A stretch of DNA of 64,000 nt, from NCBI GenBank assembly GCA_938034415.1, contig CALHLE010000013.1:1-64000 (forward strand), in the 5' to 3' direction. The position numbers and the translations under genes are program-made. The stretch is from an uncultured Anaerolineae bacterium (GTDB lineage Bacteria > Chloroflexota > Anaerolineae > J036 > Brachytrichaceae). The notes beneath the pieces were generated by a model. The model was given only the letters and a program-made list of their open reading frames with translations. It searched no databases and was not told the DNA's origin. This document shows positions 26,060 to 35,421 of this stretch, piece by piece (within the stretch, counting starts at the first letter, position 1; each line of letters begins with the position of its first letter).

Positions 26060-27403
26060 TCACAGTTCAATCCGCTCCCTCGCCAGGTTCTTGAAGGAGG
26101 TGAGCCGCTTATCGAAGTACAGCATCGCCTTGCCGGTCGGGCCGTTGCGGTTCTTCGCCACATGGATCTCGGCTATGTTCTTGAACTCGGTATCCGGGTT
26201 ATACAACTCATCGCGATAAATGAACAGGACGATGTCGGCGTCCTGCTCGATGCTGCCGCTCTCGCGCAGGTCGCTCAGCATCGGGCGTTTGTCGCTGCGC
26301 TGCTCGACCAGCCGCGAGAGCTGGCTGCCGGCGACCAGCGGCACCTTCAACTCGCGCGCGATGGCCTTCAGCGAGCGCGAGATGTAGGAAATCTCTTGCA
26401 CGCGGTTGTCGCTGCGCATGCCGGTCTCGCCGGACATGAGCTGCAGGTAATCTACGATGATCAGGTCGAGGCCGTATTCCTGGTAGATGCGGCGCGCCTT
26501 CACTCGTAGGTCGAGCGGGCTGAGCGACGGCGTGTCGTCCAGGAAGATCATCTGATCGGCCATCTGCATCGAGATGCGCGTGAGGGCGCCCCATTCGTCG
26601 TCCTTCAGGTCGGCGATGCGCAGGCGCTGCGAGTCTATGCCGGTCTCGGCGGCGATGAAGCGCTGCACCAGTTGCTCGTTGCCCATCTCCAGGCTGAAGA
26701 TGGCGACGCGTTGGCGATATTTGAGCGCCGCGTGATAGCCGATGTTGAGCATCAACGACGTTTTGCCCACGCCGGGCCGCGCGGCGACGATGATCAGGTC
26801 GCCCTTCTGCAAGCCGCCGGTCAGGCGGTCGAGGTCGTGGTAGCCGGTCGGGATGCCCAACGGTTCGTCGCGGTGCTCGTGCAGGTACTCCAGTCGCTCG
26901 AAGAAGTCGCTCACCGCTTTGCGGATGGGCACCATGTGTCCCTCGCCGTGGCCCTCGGTGACGCCGAACAAGGTCGCTTCGCTCTTCTCGATCACCTGTT
27001 GGATGGGCAGCGATTGGTCGTAGGCGATGCGCGCGATCTCGCTGGCGGCGTTGATCATGCGTCGGCGCACGGCTAATCCCTCCACCGCGCGAGCGTAAGC
27101 CTCTACGTTCAGCGCGGTGGGCACGGCATTAGTGAGCTGGGCGATGTATGGCTCGCCGCCGACCTCGTCGAGCCGGTTGTTGTGCGCCAGCTCCGACGAC
27201 ACCGTGAGCAGGTCTATCGGCTCGCGCCGGTCGTGCAGGCGCAGCATCGCTTCGTAGATCCACTGATGCTTCACCACGTAGAAGTGATCCGGCGTGAGGA
27301 AACTGGCGACGCGCACGACGGCCTCGGGGTCAATCAGCAACGACCCCAAAACGGCCTCTTCGGCCTCAACGCTGTGCGGGGGGACGATGAACGCATCCGC
27401 CAT
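26060..27403 (-). CDS. dnaB: replicative DNA helicase
   Basis: A 447-residue DnaB hexameric helicase. The N-terminal collar domain starts PPHSVEAEEAVLGSLLIDPEA. The RecA-like C-terminal domain has GIPTGYHDLDRLTGGLQKGDLIIVAARPGVGKTS with Walker A, SLEMGNEQLVQRFIA, Walker B LIIVDYLQLM and the arginine-finger region SRSLKAIARELKVP. No intein is present. TAAAAT lies 9 nt before the ATG and no ribosome site is visible. It heads the run of replication genes that ends with argH. Confidence 0.97.
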   Translation of the reverse strand: MADAFIVPPHSVEAEEAVLGSLLIDPEAVVRVASFLTPDHFYVVKHQWIYEAMLRLHDRREPIDLLTVSSELAHNNRLDEVGGEPYIAQLTNAVPTALNVEAYARAVEGLAVRRRMINAASEIARIAYDQSLPIQQVIEKSEATLFGVTEGHGEGHMVPIRKAVSDFFERLEYLHEHRDEPLGIPTGYHDLDRLTGGLQKGDLIIVAARPGVGKTSLMLNIGYHAALKYRQRVAIFSLEMGNEQLVQRFIAAETGIDSQRLRIADLKDDEWGALTRISMQMADQMIFLDDTPSLSPLDLRVKARRIYQEYGLDLIIVDYLQLMSGETGMRSDNRVQEISYISRSLKAIARELKVPLVAGSQLSRLVEQRSDKRPMLSDLRESGSIEQDADIVLFIYRDELYNPDTEFKNIAEIHVAKNRNGPTGKAMLYFDKRLTSFKNLARERIEL

Positions 27404-27412
27404 GGACGAGGG

Positions 27413-27418
27413 ATTTTA
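27413..27418 (-). promoter_or_regulatory. -10-like hexamer (TAAAAT) for dnaB
   Basis: TAAAAT on the minus strand ends 9 nt before the dnaB ATG, so the leader would be about 3 nt. A TTGACA further upstream on this strand is too far away to be its -35. Confidence 0.4.
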
Positions 27419-27510
27419 GCCAGGTCGCCGGTCGCTTTCATCCCCAACTCAGCGTACTCTGTCAACATAGAGGGCGCAAAAATACGCCGTTTATCAACAG
27501 GACATTCACG

Positions 27511-28662
27511 ATGACACTCATAGACGCCTGGGCGCTCCTCGCCGCCGGCGGGCTGGCCGTCGGCGGCGTCAATTTGCTTGTCAACTTGGCCTTCTCCCGA
27601 TGGGTCGCGCGGCGGGCTAAGCCCGTCGGCGCAGATGCCCCGATGGTCTCGGTGCTGGTGCCGGCGCGCAACGAGGCGCACAACATCGAGGCGTGCATCC
27701 GCTCGCTGTTGGCGCAGGACTACCCGAACTACGAAGTGATTGCCCTGGACGACGACTCGACCGACGCGACCGGCGCAATTCTCGACCAACTGGCCGAGCG
27801 GGATGGGCGGCTGCGCGTCATCCACAACCGCCAGCCGCTGCCGCCGGGCGTGAACGGCAAGAGCCGCGCCTGCCAGTTGCTGGCCGAACAAGCGCGCGGC
27901 GAATGGCTGTTGTTCGTGGACGCCGACACCGTGCACCGCGCCGATTCGATTCGCGCCGGCGTCGCGCGCGCCCTGGGTCTGAACGTCGCGCTGTTCTCGG
28001 TTATCCCGCGACAAGTGATGCAGAGCTGGGGCGAACGGCTGTTCACGCCGGTTGGCTTCGCGCTGATCTACAACTTCATCTCGCCCTGGCGCATCTACCT
28101 GGAGCGCCGGCCGCGCCCCCTCAACGCTGCCGCCATCGGCCAGTATTTGCTGGCGCGCCGCGACGCCTACTTCGCAAGCGGCGGGCACGATGCCATCCGC
28201 AATCAAATCCTGGACGACGTAGCCATCGGCAGGCTGTTCAAGCAGCGCGGTCAGCGCATCGCGCTGAGCGACGGCGACTGGGTGAGCTGCCGCATGTATC
28301 GCGGCTTCTGCGAAATGGTGGACGGCTTCTCGAAGAACGCCTTTTCAATCTTGAACGGCTCGCTGGCGATGAGCGCCGTCTTCGTCGCGGCATGCGTCGC
28401 GCTCTTCCTGCTGCCGTTGGCTGCGCTGGTCGGCGGCGCGCTGGCCGGCGCGGTCAACTGGCCGGCTGCCGTCGCCGTCGCGCTGACTGCGGCTAACCTG
28501 GCGCTGGTCAACCGGCGCATCGGCCAGCCGCCGTGGGTCGCGCTGCTCTACCCGCTGCAGATCGCCATCGGCATCGGCGTGCTGCTCAACTCGATCCGCT
28601 GGCGCTACACCGGTCGCACGCGCTGGAAGGGGCGGCTGCTCGCCGACGCAGCGCTGCGCTAG
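27511..28662 (+). CDS. family 2 glycosyltransferase, membrane-associated
   Basis: A 383-residue GT2 enzyme. One N-terminal membrane segment ([22 protein letters not shown]) is followed by [31 protein letters not shown], the DDDST motif, WLLFVDADT (DXD) and the acceptor-site Q.RRW-like region. Two or three C-terminal membrane helices ([20 protein letters not shown] and others) finish the protein. This layout resembles carotenoid/hopanoid-linked GT2 enzymes (CrtQ, HpnB type), but the substrate is not known. It is divergent from dnaB and its stop overlaps that of the DUF2256 gene. Confidence 0.9.
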   Translation: MTLIDAWALLAAGGLAVGGVNLLVNLAFSRWVARRAKPVGADAPMVSVLVPARNEAHNIEACIRSLLAQDYPNYEVIALDDDSTDATGAILDQLAERDGRLRVIHNRQPLPPGVNGKSRACQLLAEQARGEWLLFVDADTVHRADSIRAGVARALGLNVALFSVIPRQVMQSWGERLFTPVGFALIYNFISPWRIYLERRPRPLNAAAIGQYLLARRDAYFASGGHDAIRNQILDDVAIGRLFKQRGQRIALSDGDWVSCRMYRGFCEMVDGFSKNAFSILNGSLAMSAVFVAACVALFLLPLAALVGGALAGAVNWPAAVAVALTAANLALVNRRIGQPPWVALLYPLQIAIGIGVLLNSIRWRYTGRTRWKGRLLADAALR

Positions 28663-28841
28663 GCCGTCGGCCGTCGGCGCTGACGGCGCGCTTCGCGCTG
28701 GCAGCGTTCGCTGCAATAGACCACGCCTTCCCAGTCGCGCGCCCACTTCTTGCGCCAGACGAACGGCCGGCCGCAGATCGGGCAGACCTTCGTCGGGAGC
28801 TGGGACTTCTTAGGGCGGGGAGGCCGGGCCATCGGGATCAC
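28659..28841 (-). CDS. DUF2256 zinc-ribbon protein
   Basis: A 60-residue protein (57 if the ATG at 28832 is used). [33 protein letters not shown] is the DUF2256 pattern, with two CxxC pairs for one zinc. The C-terminus is very basic ([10 protein letters not shown]). The GTG at 28841 overlaps the upstream stop codon as GTGA, which suggests translational coupling to the secreted protein gene. Function is unknown. Confidence 0.85.
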   Translation of the reverse strand: MIPMARPPRPKKSQLPTKVCPICGRPFVWRKKWARDWEGVVYCSERCQREARRQRRRPTA

Positions 28842-30748
28842 TCAACCCAGTCGGCGGCGGCGACGTCGAAGCGAAGGACGCTCGCGCCATCGCTGAGGGT
28901 CAGCCGGCCGCCTTCGGCGCGCGTGATGCGCAGCGCGCCCGTCGGCGTCGGCGCGGCCAACAAGCGCGGCGGGAAGACGTATTCGCCCGCATCGGTCAGG
29001 CGGAACACGGCGACGCCGCCCGTGTCCTCGCCGCCGCCGCCCGCAGCCGGATCGCGCAGCCGGCCGGCGAACACGATGATCCCCGGCGCTTCCCAGGCGT
29101 TCTCGGCGAGGAAGGTCATCGCGCTGAGCGGCGGCAGCACGTCCGCCACGATGCGCCCTTCGCCGGCCAACGCCAGCGGGCCGACATCCAACGCGCCGGC
29201 GCCGACCACGTTTTGCCAGGTGATGTCGCTCGGCGGCGGCAGCGGCATGGCCGTGCGGGGGTCGGCGTTCAGCGCGTCCTGAAGTTGCTGCCAGCCCTGC
29301 TGGGGCGTGTTGTCGGTCAGCCCGCCGCACGAGCCGCGATCCTGGCAGGCTTGCCACTGGGTGAGCAGGCCGCCAAAGTTGAGCTTAGCTCCTTTGTTCA
29401 ACGCGGCATAGAGGCTCATGCGATACCACTGGTCGGCGTTGATGCCGCTGCGCAGATAGATTTCGGGGAAGGGAATGGCGTAAGGTGGCCGGTTCACCTG
29501 CCACACGTCGTCCACCGTCCAGCCGTTGTTGGGCGATTGGGCAGGGTTGCCGCTGGTGGGGCAGCCATCGCAGGTGCCGAAGTTGACGAACGGGCGAGCC
29601 GTAGCCGAGGCGTAGCCGTTTACCCAGGCTTTGGTGAGCGCCGGCGTGTTCCAGCTCATCTCGATGTCGTTGCCGCCGAACACGGCGAGGCGCTCGGCGA
29701 CGCCGGCCGGCGCGTTCTCCTGAAGCCAGGCGTGCACTTGGTTAATCATCTGCCCCCACGCCTGGCCGTGGGCGAAGCTGGTTTCGGGCTGCAAGGTGGC
29801 GCCGCGATAATTGTTCGTGCCGATGGCCAGGCCCAACTGGGCGAACGACGGCGCGCATTCCCAGTAACCGCGCAGGAACGCCCGGCCGGCCTCGGCCACC
29901 GCAGCGGTCGAAGCGAACGGATAGCCTGGCCGCCGGTAGTAGATCACCCCATACTGGCCGCTATCGCTGCGCCAGGGCTGCCCAAAGGCGAGGATGATCA
30001 TCCCTTGCTCGCCGGCGCTGCCCGCGGCGCAGCCCATCGCGTGGTGCAGCGCCGGGTCCAGTGTGGAGATGTAACGGGAAGTCGTCGCCCGCACGCCCTG
30101 CACGGGGTTGCCGAGGATCAGCGGCAGATAGGCGCTGGCCACGGCGCTGATCGGCGGCGTCGCGCTCGCTTGCGGCACAAAGGCCATCGCGTCGAAGGCC
30201 ACCTTGCGCGCGCCGGCAGGCTCGCCCGTCACGTCCGTCAACTGCACGTAGTTCGGCCCGGACGCGGTGAAGTAGCGCATCCCCAAGCTGACCCACTCGC
30301 CGTAGTAGCGGCTTTGGCTGATGGCCACGGTCGTGGTGACGCCGCCGGCGACGATCTCATAGCGCGCGTTGGCTGTGCTACTGTGGTAGCGCGGGATGAA
30401 GGCGAACACCTCATAAGTCAGCGGACGGGTCGCCGTGATCGGCAGCATCCAGCGCGCATAGTTCACGCGCGTCGTAGGCTCGCTGTAGGTGTAGTACATC
30501 GCCCCGCCATAGAAGTTGAACGTCGTGCCGGTCGCGGTGTACCACCACTGCGGCGGGCCGAACTTCTGGAAATCGGCGTCGGTCTCGTCCACGATGATTG
30601 CCGTCGGCGGCAACGGCGCCTGGCCGGCCGCGGGCGCGCGCGGCTGCACAAGGCCCATCAGGACTACCCCAAGGCCGGCCAGCAGCCGGCTCCATCGTCG
30701 GGTCGTCCGGCCACGCCAGGGCGTGCCGCGAGCGTTCAAGGTGGACAT
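28838..30748 (-). CDS. secreted protein with golvesin/Xly-type carbohydrate-binding domain
   Basis: A 636-residue exported protein. A basic N-terminus and hydrophobic segment ([21 protein letters not shown]) form a signal peptide. Residues about 50-190 ([24 protein letters not shown] to [11 protein letters not shown]) match the golvesin/Xly CBD-like beta-sandwich found in extracellular enzymes. The central region (about 240-470) is Trp- and Asn-rich with paired Cys and may be a glycosidase-like barrel (NDIEMSW, GGLLTQW), but I do not recognise its family. A short C-terminal beta region follows. The ATG at 30748 is chosen. Confidence 0.7.
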   Translation of the reverse strand: MSTLNARGTPWRGRTTRRWSRLLAGLGVVLMGLVQPRAPAAGQAPLPPTAIIVDETDADFQKFGPPQWWYTATGTTFNFYGGAMYYTYSEPTTRVNYARWMLPITATRPLTYEVFAFIPRYHSSTANARYEIVAGGVTTTVAISQSRYYGEWVSLGMRYFTASGPNYVQLTDVTGEPAGARKVAFDAMAFVPQASATPPISAVASAYLPLILGNPVQGVRATTSRYISTLDPALHHAMGCAAGSAGEQGMIILAFGQPWRSDSGQYGVIYYRRPGYPFASTAAVAEAGRAFLRGYWECAPSFAQLGLAIGTNNYRGATLQPETSFAHGQAWGQMINQVHAWLQENAPAGVAERLAVFGGNDIEMSWNTPALTKAWVNGYASATARPFVNFGTCDGCPTSGNPAQSPNNGWTVDDVWQVNRPPYAIPFPEIYLRSGINADQWYRMSLYAALNKGAKLNFGGLLTQWQACQDRGSCGGLTDNTPQQGWQQLQDALNADPRTAMPLPPPSDITWQNVVGAGALDVGPLALAGEGRIVADVLPPLSAMTFLAENAWEAPGIIVFAGRLRDPAAGGGGEDTGGVAVFRLTDAGEYVFPPRLLAAPTPTGALRITRAEGGRLTLSDGASVLRFDVAAADWVE

Positions 30749-30756
30749 GTGCGCCA

Positions 30757-30762
30757 ATTCTA
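30757..30762 (-). promoter_or_regulatory. -10-like hexamer (TAGAAT) for the secreted protein gene
   Basis: TAGAAT on the minus strand ends 8 nt before the ATG at 30748; no ribosome site lies between. It fits a leaderless start. Confidence 0.4.
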
Positions 30763-30962
30763 GCCACGATCAAACAGTTCGGCGGGGGAAACGCGCGCAA
30801 GGCCAGGCAAGCAGGCCGGCCCCAGCGCCCCGTTGCGCTCCGAGAGGATGGCCGCTTTTTGCGTTCTGCGCGATAATTTAATCGTAACCGCCCGCAGATG
30901 CTTGAAGTTGCCCATGATTTCTGGGTACAGGAATTTCACACCAACAGAAATGGAGGATTGCA

Positions 30963-31676
30963 TTGTCTGATTCGCCCAAGCGCTCATCTTTCCTTTCGTC
31001 TTTCCTGGCTACGCTGACGCTGGCCGGCGCGGGCGTAATTGGCGCTTACGTAGCCTTCATTCGGCCATGGCATTTGCGCTGGGGCGCCACCGAGGAAGAG
31101 GTCAAGCGGCCGCTGCTCGGCGACTCGCTCATTGAAAACGCGAAGTTGGAAGCCACGCACGCCATTTCGATCCATGCCCCGCCGGAGGCAATCTGGCCAT
31201 GGCTGGTGCAGATGGGCCAAGGACGCGGCGGTTTCTACAGCTATGAGTGGATTGAACGTCTGCTCGGCCTGTATCCCAGCAACGCCAACCACATCATCCC
31301 ATCGCTGCAGGAGTTACACGCTGCCGACGCTGTGCCGCTCACGCCGGATGGCGTCGGGCTGCCGGTGGACATCGTTGTGCCCAACCGCACGATCGTGATG
31401 CACGCCGACGCGCCCATCCAGGCGCGGATCGCCGTGATGCAGGCCGGCTACTATCGGCGCGTGACCTGGACGTTCCATCTAGAGCCGATTGACGCGACGA
31501 ACACCCGGCTCATCGAGCGCTGGCGCGCCGACTGGGAGCCGACGTTTGCGAACACCCTCGTCATCCGCGCCCTGCTGGAGCCGGGTGCTTTCATTATGGA
31601 GCGGCGGATGCTGCTGGGCATCAAGGCGCGCGCCGAGCGCGCCTGGGCGATGCGCGAGCGAACTAACGGGCAGTAA
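30963..31676 (+). CDS. SRPBCC-fold protein with N-terminal membrane anchor
   Basis: A 237-residue protein with one N-terminal membrane segment (FLSSFLATLTLAGAGVIGAYVAFI) and a START/SRPBCC lipid- or polyketide-binding fold (IHAPPEAIWPWLVQMGQGRGGFYSYEWIERLLG). HAPPEAIWPWLVQMG is the usual opening strand and helix. The start codon is TTG at 30963: a GGAGG at 30952-30956 sits 6 nt before it, and no in-frame ATG fits. It ends 14 nt inside the convergent glycosyltransferase gene. The ligand is unknown. Confidence 0.8.
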   Translation: MSDSPKRSSFLSSFLATLTLAGAGVIGAYVAFIRPWHLRWGATEEEVKRPLLGDSLIENAKLEATHAISIHAPPEAIWPWLVQMGQGRGGFYSYEWIERLLGLYPSNANHIIPSLQELHAADAVPLTPDGVGLPVDIVVPNRTIVMHADAPIQARIAVMQAGYYRRVTWTFHLEPIDATNTRLIERWRADWEPTFANTLVIRALLEPGAFIMERRMLLGIKARAERAWAMRERTNGQ

Positions 31677-32889
31677 GCCGCTCGTAGATCTGCTCCAACT
31701 CGGGCGCGATCGCCCGCCAGTCGTAGTTCGCCGAGACGAAGCGATAGGCGCCTTCGCCCAGCGCAATGCGGCGCGACGGGCTGCGCAGCAACTCGGCCAC
31801 GGCGCCGGCGAATTCCTCCGGTCGGTCGGCCACGATCATCTCGCGCCCCGATGTCACCGGGAAGCCCTCGCAGCCGAGTGACGTGCTGACGATGGCGCGG
31901 CGCATGGCCATGGCTTCGAGCAGCTTGAAGCGCGTGCCGCCGCCGGCCAGCAACGGCGCGATGTAAACGTCGGCCTGCGCAATGTAGAAGCGCACATCAT
32001 CCACCTGGCCGGTGAGCGCGATGTCGGGATCGGCGCGCAAGGGGGCGAGCCGCGGGCTGGGCTTCTGGCCGACGATCAACCAGCGCGCGCCGGGATGGGC
32101 TTGCTTGACCGCCGGCCACACGCGCCGGGCAAACCACAACACCGCATCCACATTAGGCCGAAAGTCCATCTTGCCGGTAAAGACGAGGGTCGGCGCGCGA
32201 GAGGCCGGCGCAGGGAAGTCGAAGTTCGCATAGTGGGCGACGTCAATGCCGTTGGAGATCACGGCGGGTCGAACGGATGGTTCGAGGCGCTGTAACGCCG
32301 TCGCATCCTCGGGCGAGACGCACAACACGGCGTCGGCGACGCGCAGCGCCCGGCGCTCAAACGCGCGCAACCGTTGCCATTGCACAAACGAATAGCCCGC
32401 GCCATGCCAGCGCCTGAGGTTGCGCGCGTCGGCCTGGAAGGTGCGCTGTTGCAACACATACTCCGCATTGTGCGCATCAAAGACGAAACGCGCACTGTGA
32501 GGGAGTCGCGCAGCGTCGATCATGTAGCGCGCCAGCTCGATCCCCTCGAATTGCACAACGTCGAAGTGATGACTGCACAGGTGCGCATGGAGCATCCGCT
32601 TGAACGTCGGCGACCACAGCCGCCAGGCCATGTCAGGCAGCGTCGAGGTAACCAGCGTGCGCAGGCGGGCGCCTGGCGCGCGCGCCGGCGCAGGCGCGAT
32701 GGCAACACTCCGGCACGCTTGCCGCAACGGCGCGGGCAGCTCGCCGCGCGCATCCTCAGGCCTCTCGTCGAATGAGAGGAGCCAAATCTCATGTCGGGCT
32801 GCCAGATGCGAGATCAGCCCCCAATTGCGCAGCGCCGTCCCCTGGTGGGGGGGATACGGCAACTGAGGCGTGAGAAAGAGCACGCGCAT
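31663..32889 (-). CDS. family 4 glycosyltransferase
   Basis: A 408-residue GT-B-fold enzyme. MRVLFLTPQLPYPPHQGTALRNW is the donor/acceptor N-terminal start, VSPEDATALQRLEP and VISNGIDVAHY mark the linker, and the C-terminal half has LVFTGKMDFRPNVDAVLWF, WLIVGQKPS and PLLAGGGTRFKLLEAMAMRRAIVST, the retaining GT4 E-x7-E motif. The sequence resembles exopolysaccharide sugar transferases of the GT4 type. The frame is open to 33069, but the ATG at 32889 begins at homology. The second GT4 gene lies upstream on the same strand. Confidence 0.9.
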   Translation of the reverse strand: MRVLFLTPQLPYPPHQGTALRNWGLISHLAARHEIWLLSFDERPEDARGELPAPLRQACRSVAIAPAPARAPGARLRTLVTSTLPDMAWRLWSPTFKRMLHAHLCSHHFDVVQFEGIELARYMIDAARLPHSARFVFDAHNAEYVLQQRTFQADARNLRRWHGAGYSFVQWQRLRAFERRALRVADAVLCVSPEDATALQRLEPSVRPAVISNGIDVAHYANFDFPAPASRAPTLVFTGKMDFRPNVDAVLWFARRVWPAVKQAHPGARWLIVGQKPSPRLAPLRADPDIALTGQVDDVRFYIAQADVYIAPLLAGGGTRFKLLEAMAMRRAIVSTSLGCEGFPVTSGREMIVADRPEEFAGAVAELLRSPSRRIALGEGAYRFVSANYDWRAIAPELEQIYERLTAR

Positions 32890-32948
32890 GGGCGGTTTGA
32901 AGTTTACGAGCCGCGACCGACAAGCAGCAATCGGCCGAGCCGATCGGA

Positions 32949-34118
32949 TCAGCCGAGCGCCGCGCGGTAGACGCCAAGCGTCTCTCGGGCAGCGCGCGCC
33001 CAGGAGAAGTCCCGCGCGCGGGCCAAGCCGCGACGCGCATACTCGGCATGCAAGGCGTCGTCGGCCCACAAGGCGAGTATATGCCGGGCTAATTCAGCAT
33101 CGTCCGTCGGACTGTGGAGCAGCGCAGCGTCGGCGGCGATCTCGGGCAAAGCGCCGGCGCTGCTGCACACCACCGGCGTGCCGTATGACATCGCTTCGAG
33201 CACCGGCAAGCCGAAACCCTCCGAGAGCGACGGCATGACCAGGAGCCGTGCCCGGCGATACAAGGCATCCAATTTATCCTCGCTCACCCATCCCGCGAAC
33301 TCGACGCGCTCGGCCACGCCCAGCGCGCGGGCCGCATCGCCCAGCGCCTCGTCGCGCCAGCCGGCTGCGCCCACGACGACGAGGCGCACCTCGCTTGGCA
33401 AGCGCGCCAGCGCGCGCAGCAGCGTGCTCAGGTTCTTGCGCGGCTCCAAAGTGCCCACAAACAGGATGTATCGAGCATCGAGACTCGGCAGCGCAGAATG
33501 AGCCACTGCGCTGGACTCGCTCTGCGGTTCCCGGTCGGCGGCTTCGTGCACCACGATCACTTTCTCGGGCGCGGCTTCCGGAATCAGGCGCAGGATGTCC
33601 TGGCGCGTGAAGCGCGACACGGCGATGATGCGATCGGCCGCCGACGCCGACCAGCGGATGCGGCTGTAATAGCGCATGCCGTCGGCGCTCATCACCTCCG
33701 GATGCTCCACGAAATACAGGTCGTGAATGGTGATCACCTTGCGGAATCGCCCTCGGCACGTGATGAAGTCTGGGGAGTGAAGCACGGCGCGCGGCGCGCG
33801 GCGCAGACCTAAGCCGGCCAGCTCGATGGGCAGGGTTAGGTGTTCGTAGCGGTGGTGCGCCGGCGTGACCGCGCGAACGATGCCGACGTTCGGGGGCACC
33901 CAGCCGGTATCGGCGTCGCGCCGGTCTAGCAAAATACGCAGCGTGAACCCCGGCGCTCGCAACTCGGCCAGGGCGCGCACCAGCCGCCGCGCATATTGCG
34001 ACACGCCCGCCTTGCGGTAATACATCAGACGGCAGTCCACGAGGACTGAGCAGGGCTTGGGGGCGGCGATGCTCGACACTGCTGAATATCTTATCAGCCG
34101 CGTTCGTCCTCGGGCCAT
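32949..34118 (-). CDS. family 4 glycosyltransferase (mannosyltransferase-like)
   Basis: A 389-residue GT4 enzyme. SVLVDCRLMYYRKAGVSQYARRLV is the typical opening, HDLYFVEHPEVMSADGMRYY and IIAVSRFTRQDILRLIP follow, then the donor-site motifs ILFVGTLEPRKNLSTLLRA and MPSLSEGFGLPVLEAMSYGTPVV. The start is uncertain. The ATG at 34118 gives 13 extra residues; a GTG at 34079 stands 8 nt after a TAAGAT hexamer and just before the conserved region, so a shorter 376-residue protein is plausible. Probably forms a transcription unit with the next GT4 gene. Confidence 0.9.
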   Translation of the reverse strand: MARGRTRLIRYSAVSSIAAPKPCSVLVDCRLMYYRKAGVSQYARRLVRALAELRAPGFTLRILLDRRDADTGWVPPNVGIVRAVTPAHHRYEHLTLPIELAGLGLRRAPRAVLHSPDFITCRGRFRKVITIHDLYFVEHPEVMSADGMRYYSRIRWSASAADRIIAVSRFTRQDILRLIPEAAPEKVIVVHEAADREPQSESSAVAHSALPSLDARYILFVGTLEPRKNLSTLLRALARLPSEVRLVVVGAAGWRDEALGDAARALGVAERVEFAGWVSEDKLDALYRRARLLVMPSLSEGFGLPVLEAMSYGTPVVCSSAGALPEIAADAALLHSPTDDAELARHILALWADDALHAEYARRGLARARDFSWARAARETLGVYRAALG

Positions 34119-34169
34119 GCCGGCCGGCGTGTTGAGGCGCTAAACGCGGCTTGATACAGGCCGCAACTT

Positions 34170-34175
34170 TATAAT
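34170..34175 (+). promoter_or_regulatory. -10 element (TATAAT) for the E1-alpha gene
   Basis: A perfect TATAAT ends 6 nt before the GTG start at 34182, so transcription would begin at or next to the start codon. TTGATA at 34151-34156 is only 13 bp away, too close for a standard -35. Confidence 0.55.
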
Positions 34176-34181
34176 CGGTTT

Positions 34182-35177
34182 GTGACCTTATCCACCGATC
34201 GTTTGCTTGAGCTGTATCGCCAGCTCGTGCTGATTCGCCAGTTCGAGCTGCGCGCGATTGACGAGCGACGCCAGGGATTGATTCCCGGCTTCATCCACCC
34301 CTACATCGGCGAAGAGGCGTGCGCTGTGGGCGCGTGCGCGGCGTTACGCCGCGACGATGTGATCACCAGCACACATCGCGGCCATGGCCACCTGATCGCT
34401 AAGGGAGGCGACGTGCGCTACATGATGGCCGAGCTGGCCGCGCGGGAGGCCGGCTATTGCCGTGGCAAAGGCGGCTCGTTGCACATGACCGACTTCGACC
34501 TCGGCATCCTGGGCGCGAACGGCATCGTCGCCGGCGGCATTCCCATGGCCGTCGGTGCGGCGCTGGCCTTCAAGATGCAAGGCGCGCCCAACGGCGCGGG
34601 GCTGCGCGTCGCCCTGGCATTCTTCGGCGACGGCGCGACCAATCAGGGCGCGTTCCACGAGGCGCTCAACCTGGCCGGCTTGTGGCGGCTGCCGGTGGTG
34701 TTTTTTTGCGAGAACAACCAATATGGCGAAGGCACGCCGCAGCACAAACAAGCCCCGATCACCCAGCTCAGCAAGCGCGCCGAGAGCTACGCCATGCCCG
34801 GCGTCACGGTGGACGGCAACGATGTGTTGGCCGTGTATGAGGCCACGCGACAAGCGGTCGAACGCGCGCGGCGCGGGGATGGCCCATCGTTCATCGAGGG
34901 CGTGACCTATCGCTATCGCGGCCATTACGAGGGCGACCCACAGGTCTATCGCTCGCGCGAGGAGGTCGAACGATGGCAAGCGCGCGACCCCATCCCCCGC
35001 TTTCGCCGCACGCTCGTCGAGCGGGGGATCGCCGAGGAACAGATCGAAGAAGTCGAAGGTCAGGTGCTGACGCTCATCGAGGAAGCCGTAGCCTTTGCGC
35101 GCTCTTCGCCGCCGGCGCGCCCAGAGGACGCGCTAAGTGGCGTATACGGCGATCACCATAACGGCGCGGCGTTCTAG
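34182..35177 (+). CDS. thiamine-diphosphate-dependent 2-oxoacid/acetoin dehydrogenase E1 alpha subunit
   Basis: A 331-residue E1-alpha subunit of the PdhA/AcoA type. The ThDP motif runs from Gly149-Asp150 (FFGDGATNQGAFHEALNL) to ENN at about 177-179. HRGHGHLIAKGGD and GYCRGKGGSLHM are the usual active-site blocks. It decarboxylates pyruvate or a related oxoacid together with an E1-beta subunit and a lipoyl E2. No E1-beta, E2 or E3 gene follows; the next gene is unrelated. The start is GTG, with a TATAAT just before it. lipA is 3 kb downstream. Confidence 0.92.
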   Translation: MTLSTDRLLELYRQLVLIRQFELRAIDERRQGLIPGFIHPYIGEEACAVGACAALRRDDVITSTHRGHGHLIAKGGDVRYMMAELAAREAGYCRGKGGSLHMTDFDLGILGANGIVAGGIPMAVGAALAFKMQGAPNGAGLRVALAFFGDGATNQGAFHEALNLAGLWRLPVVFFCENNQYGEGTPQHKQAPITQLSKRAESYAMPGVTVDGNDVLAVYEATRQAVERARRGDGPSFIEGVTYRYRGHYEGDPQVYRSREEVERWQARDPIPRFRRTLVERGIAEEQIEEVEGQVLTLIEEAVAFARSSPPARPEDALSGVYGDHHNGAAF

Positions 35178-35185
35178 GTGCTCTC

Positions 35186-35298
35186 AGAAAATGACAACAA
35201 ATTTCAAAGTAAAATCTAAGCAACTTGCTGAGTATGACAAATTTGACTTATCCCCAAACACTTTCACTTATCCCCAGTGCGTCCGGAGTTTGTCCACA
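35186..35298. other. candidate replication origin segment: AT-rich stretch plus DnaA-box-like motifs
   Basis: A stretch of 64 nt (35187-35250) is about 28 percent G+C by hand count, in an otherwise GC-rich region. Next to it are two identical TTATCCCCA motifs exactly 20 bp apart (35248-35256 and 35268-35276) and TTGTCCACA (35290-35298). Each differs by one base from the classical DnaA box TTATCCACA; TTGTCCACA is the preferred form in some GC-rich bacteria. A fourth, reversed match (TGTGGATAT) lies at 35456-35464 inside the next gene. No gene lies in 35178-35421. Confidence 0.45.
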
Positions 35299-35421
35299 TT
35301 TTGGCCCTCCTAGGACGCTCGCTGGCCTTTCTTAAAGCATAGATAACTTCGGCCGGCGCTAAGAGGACGCCGTTTTATAGGGGATGCCGCGCGTCTAAGC
35401 CCAACATATAGCCAACAGCCC

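Noticed and set aside
29213-30763. A 516-codon open frame on the plus strand
   Set aside because: It is antisense to the secreted golvesin-domain protein; the protein is Arg/His/Gly-rich without recognisable motifs and lacks its own start signals.
34151-34175. TTGATA plus TATAAT as a full promoter for the E1-alpha gene
   Set aside because: The spacer is only 13 bp, too short for a standard sigma-70 promoter. Only the -10 element is kept.
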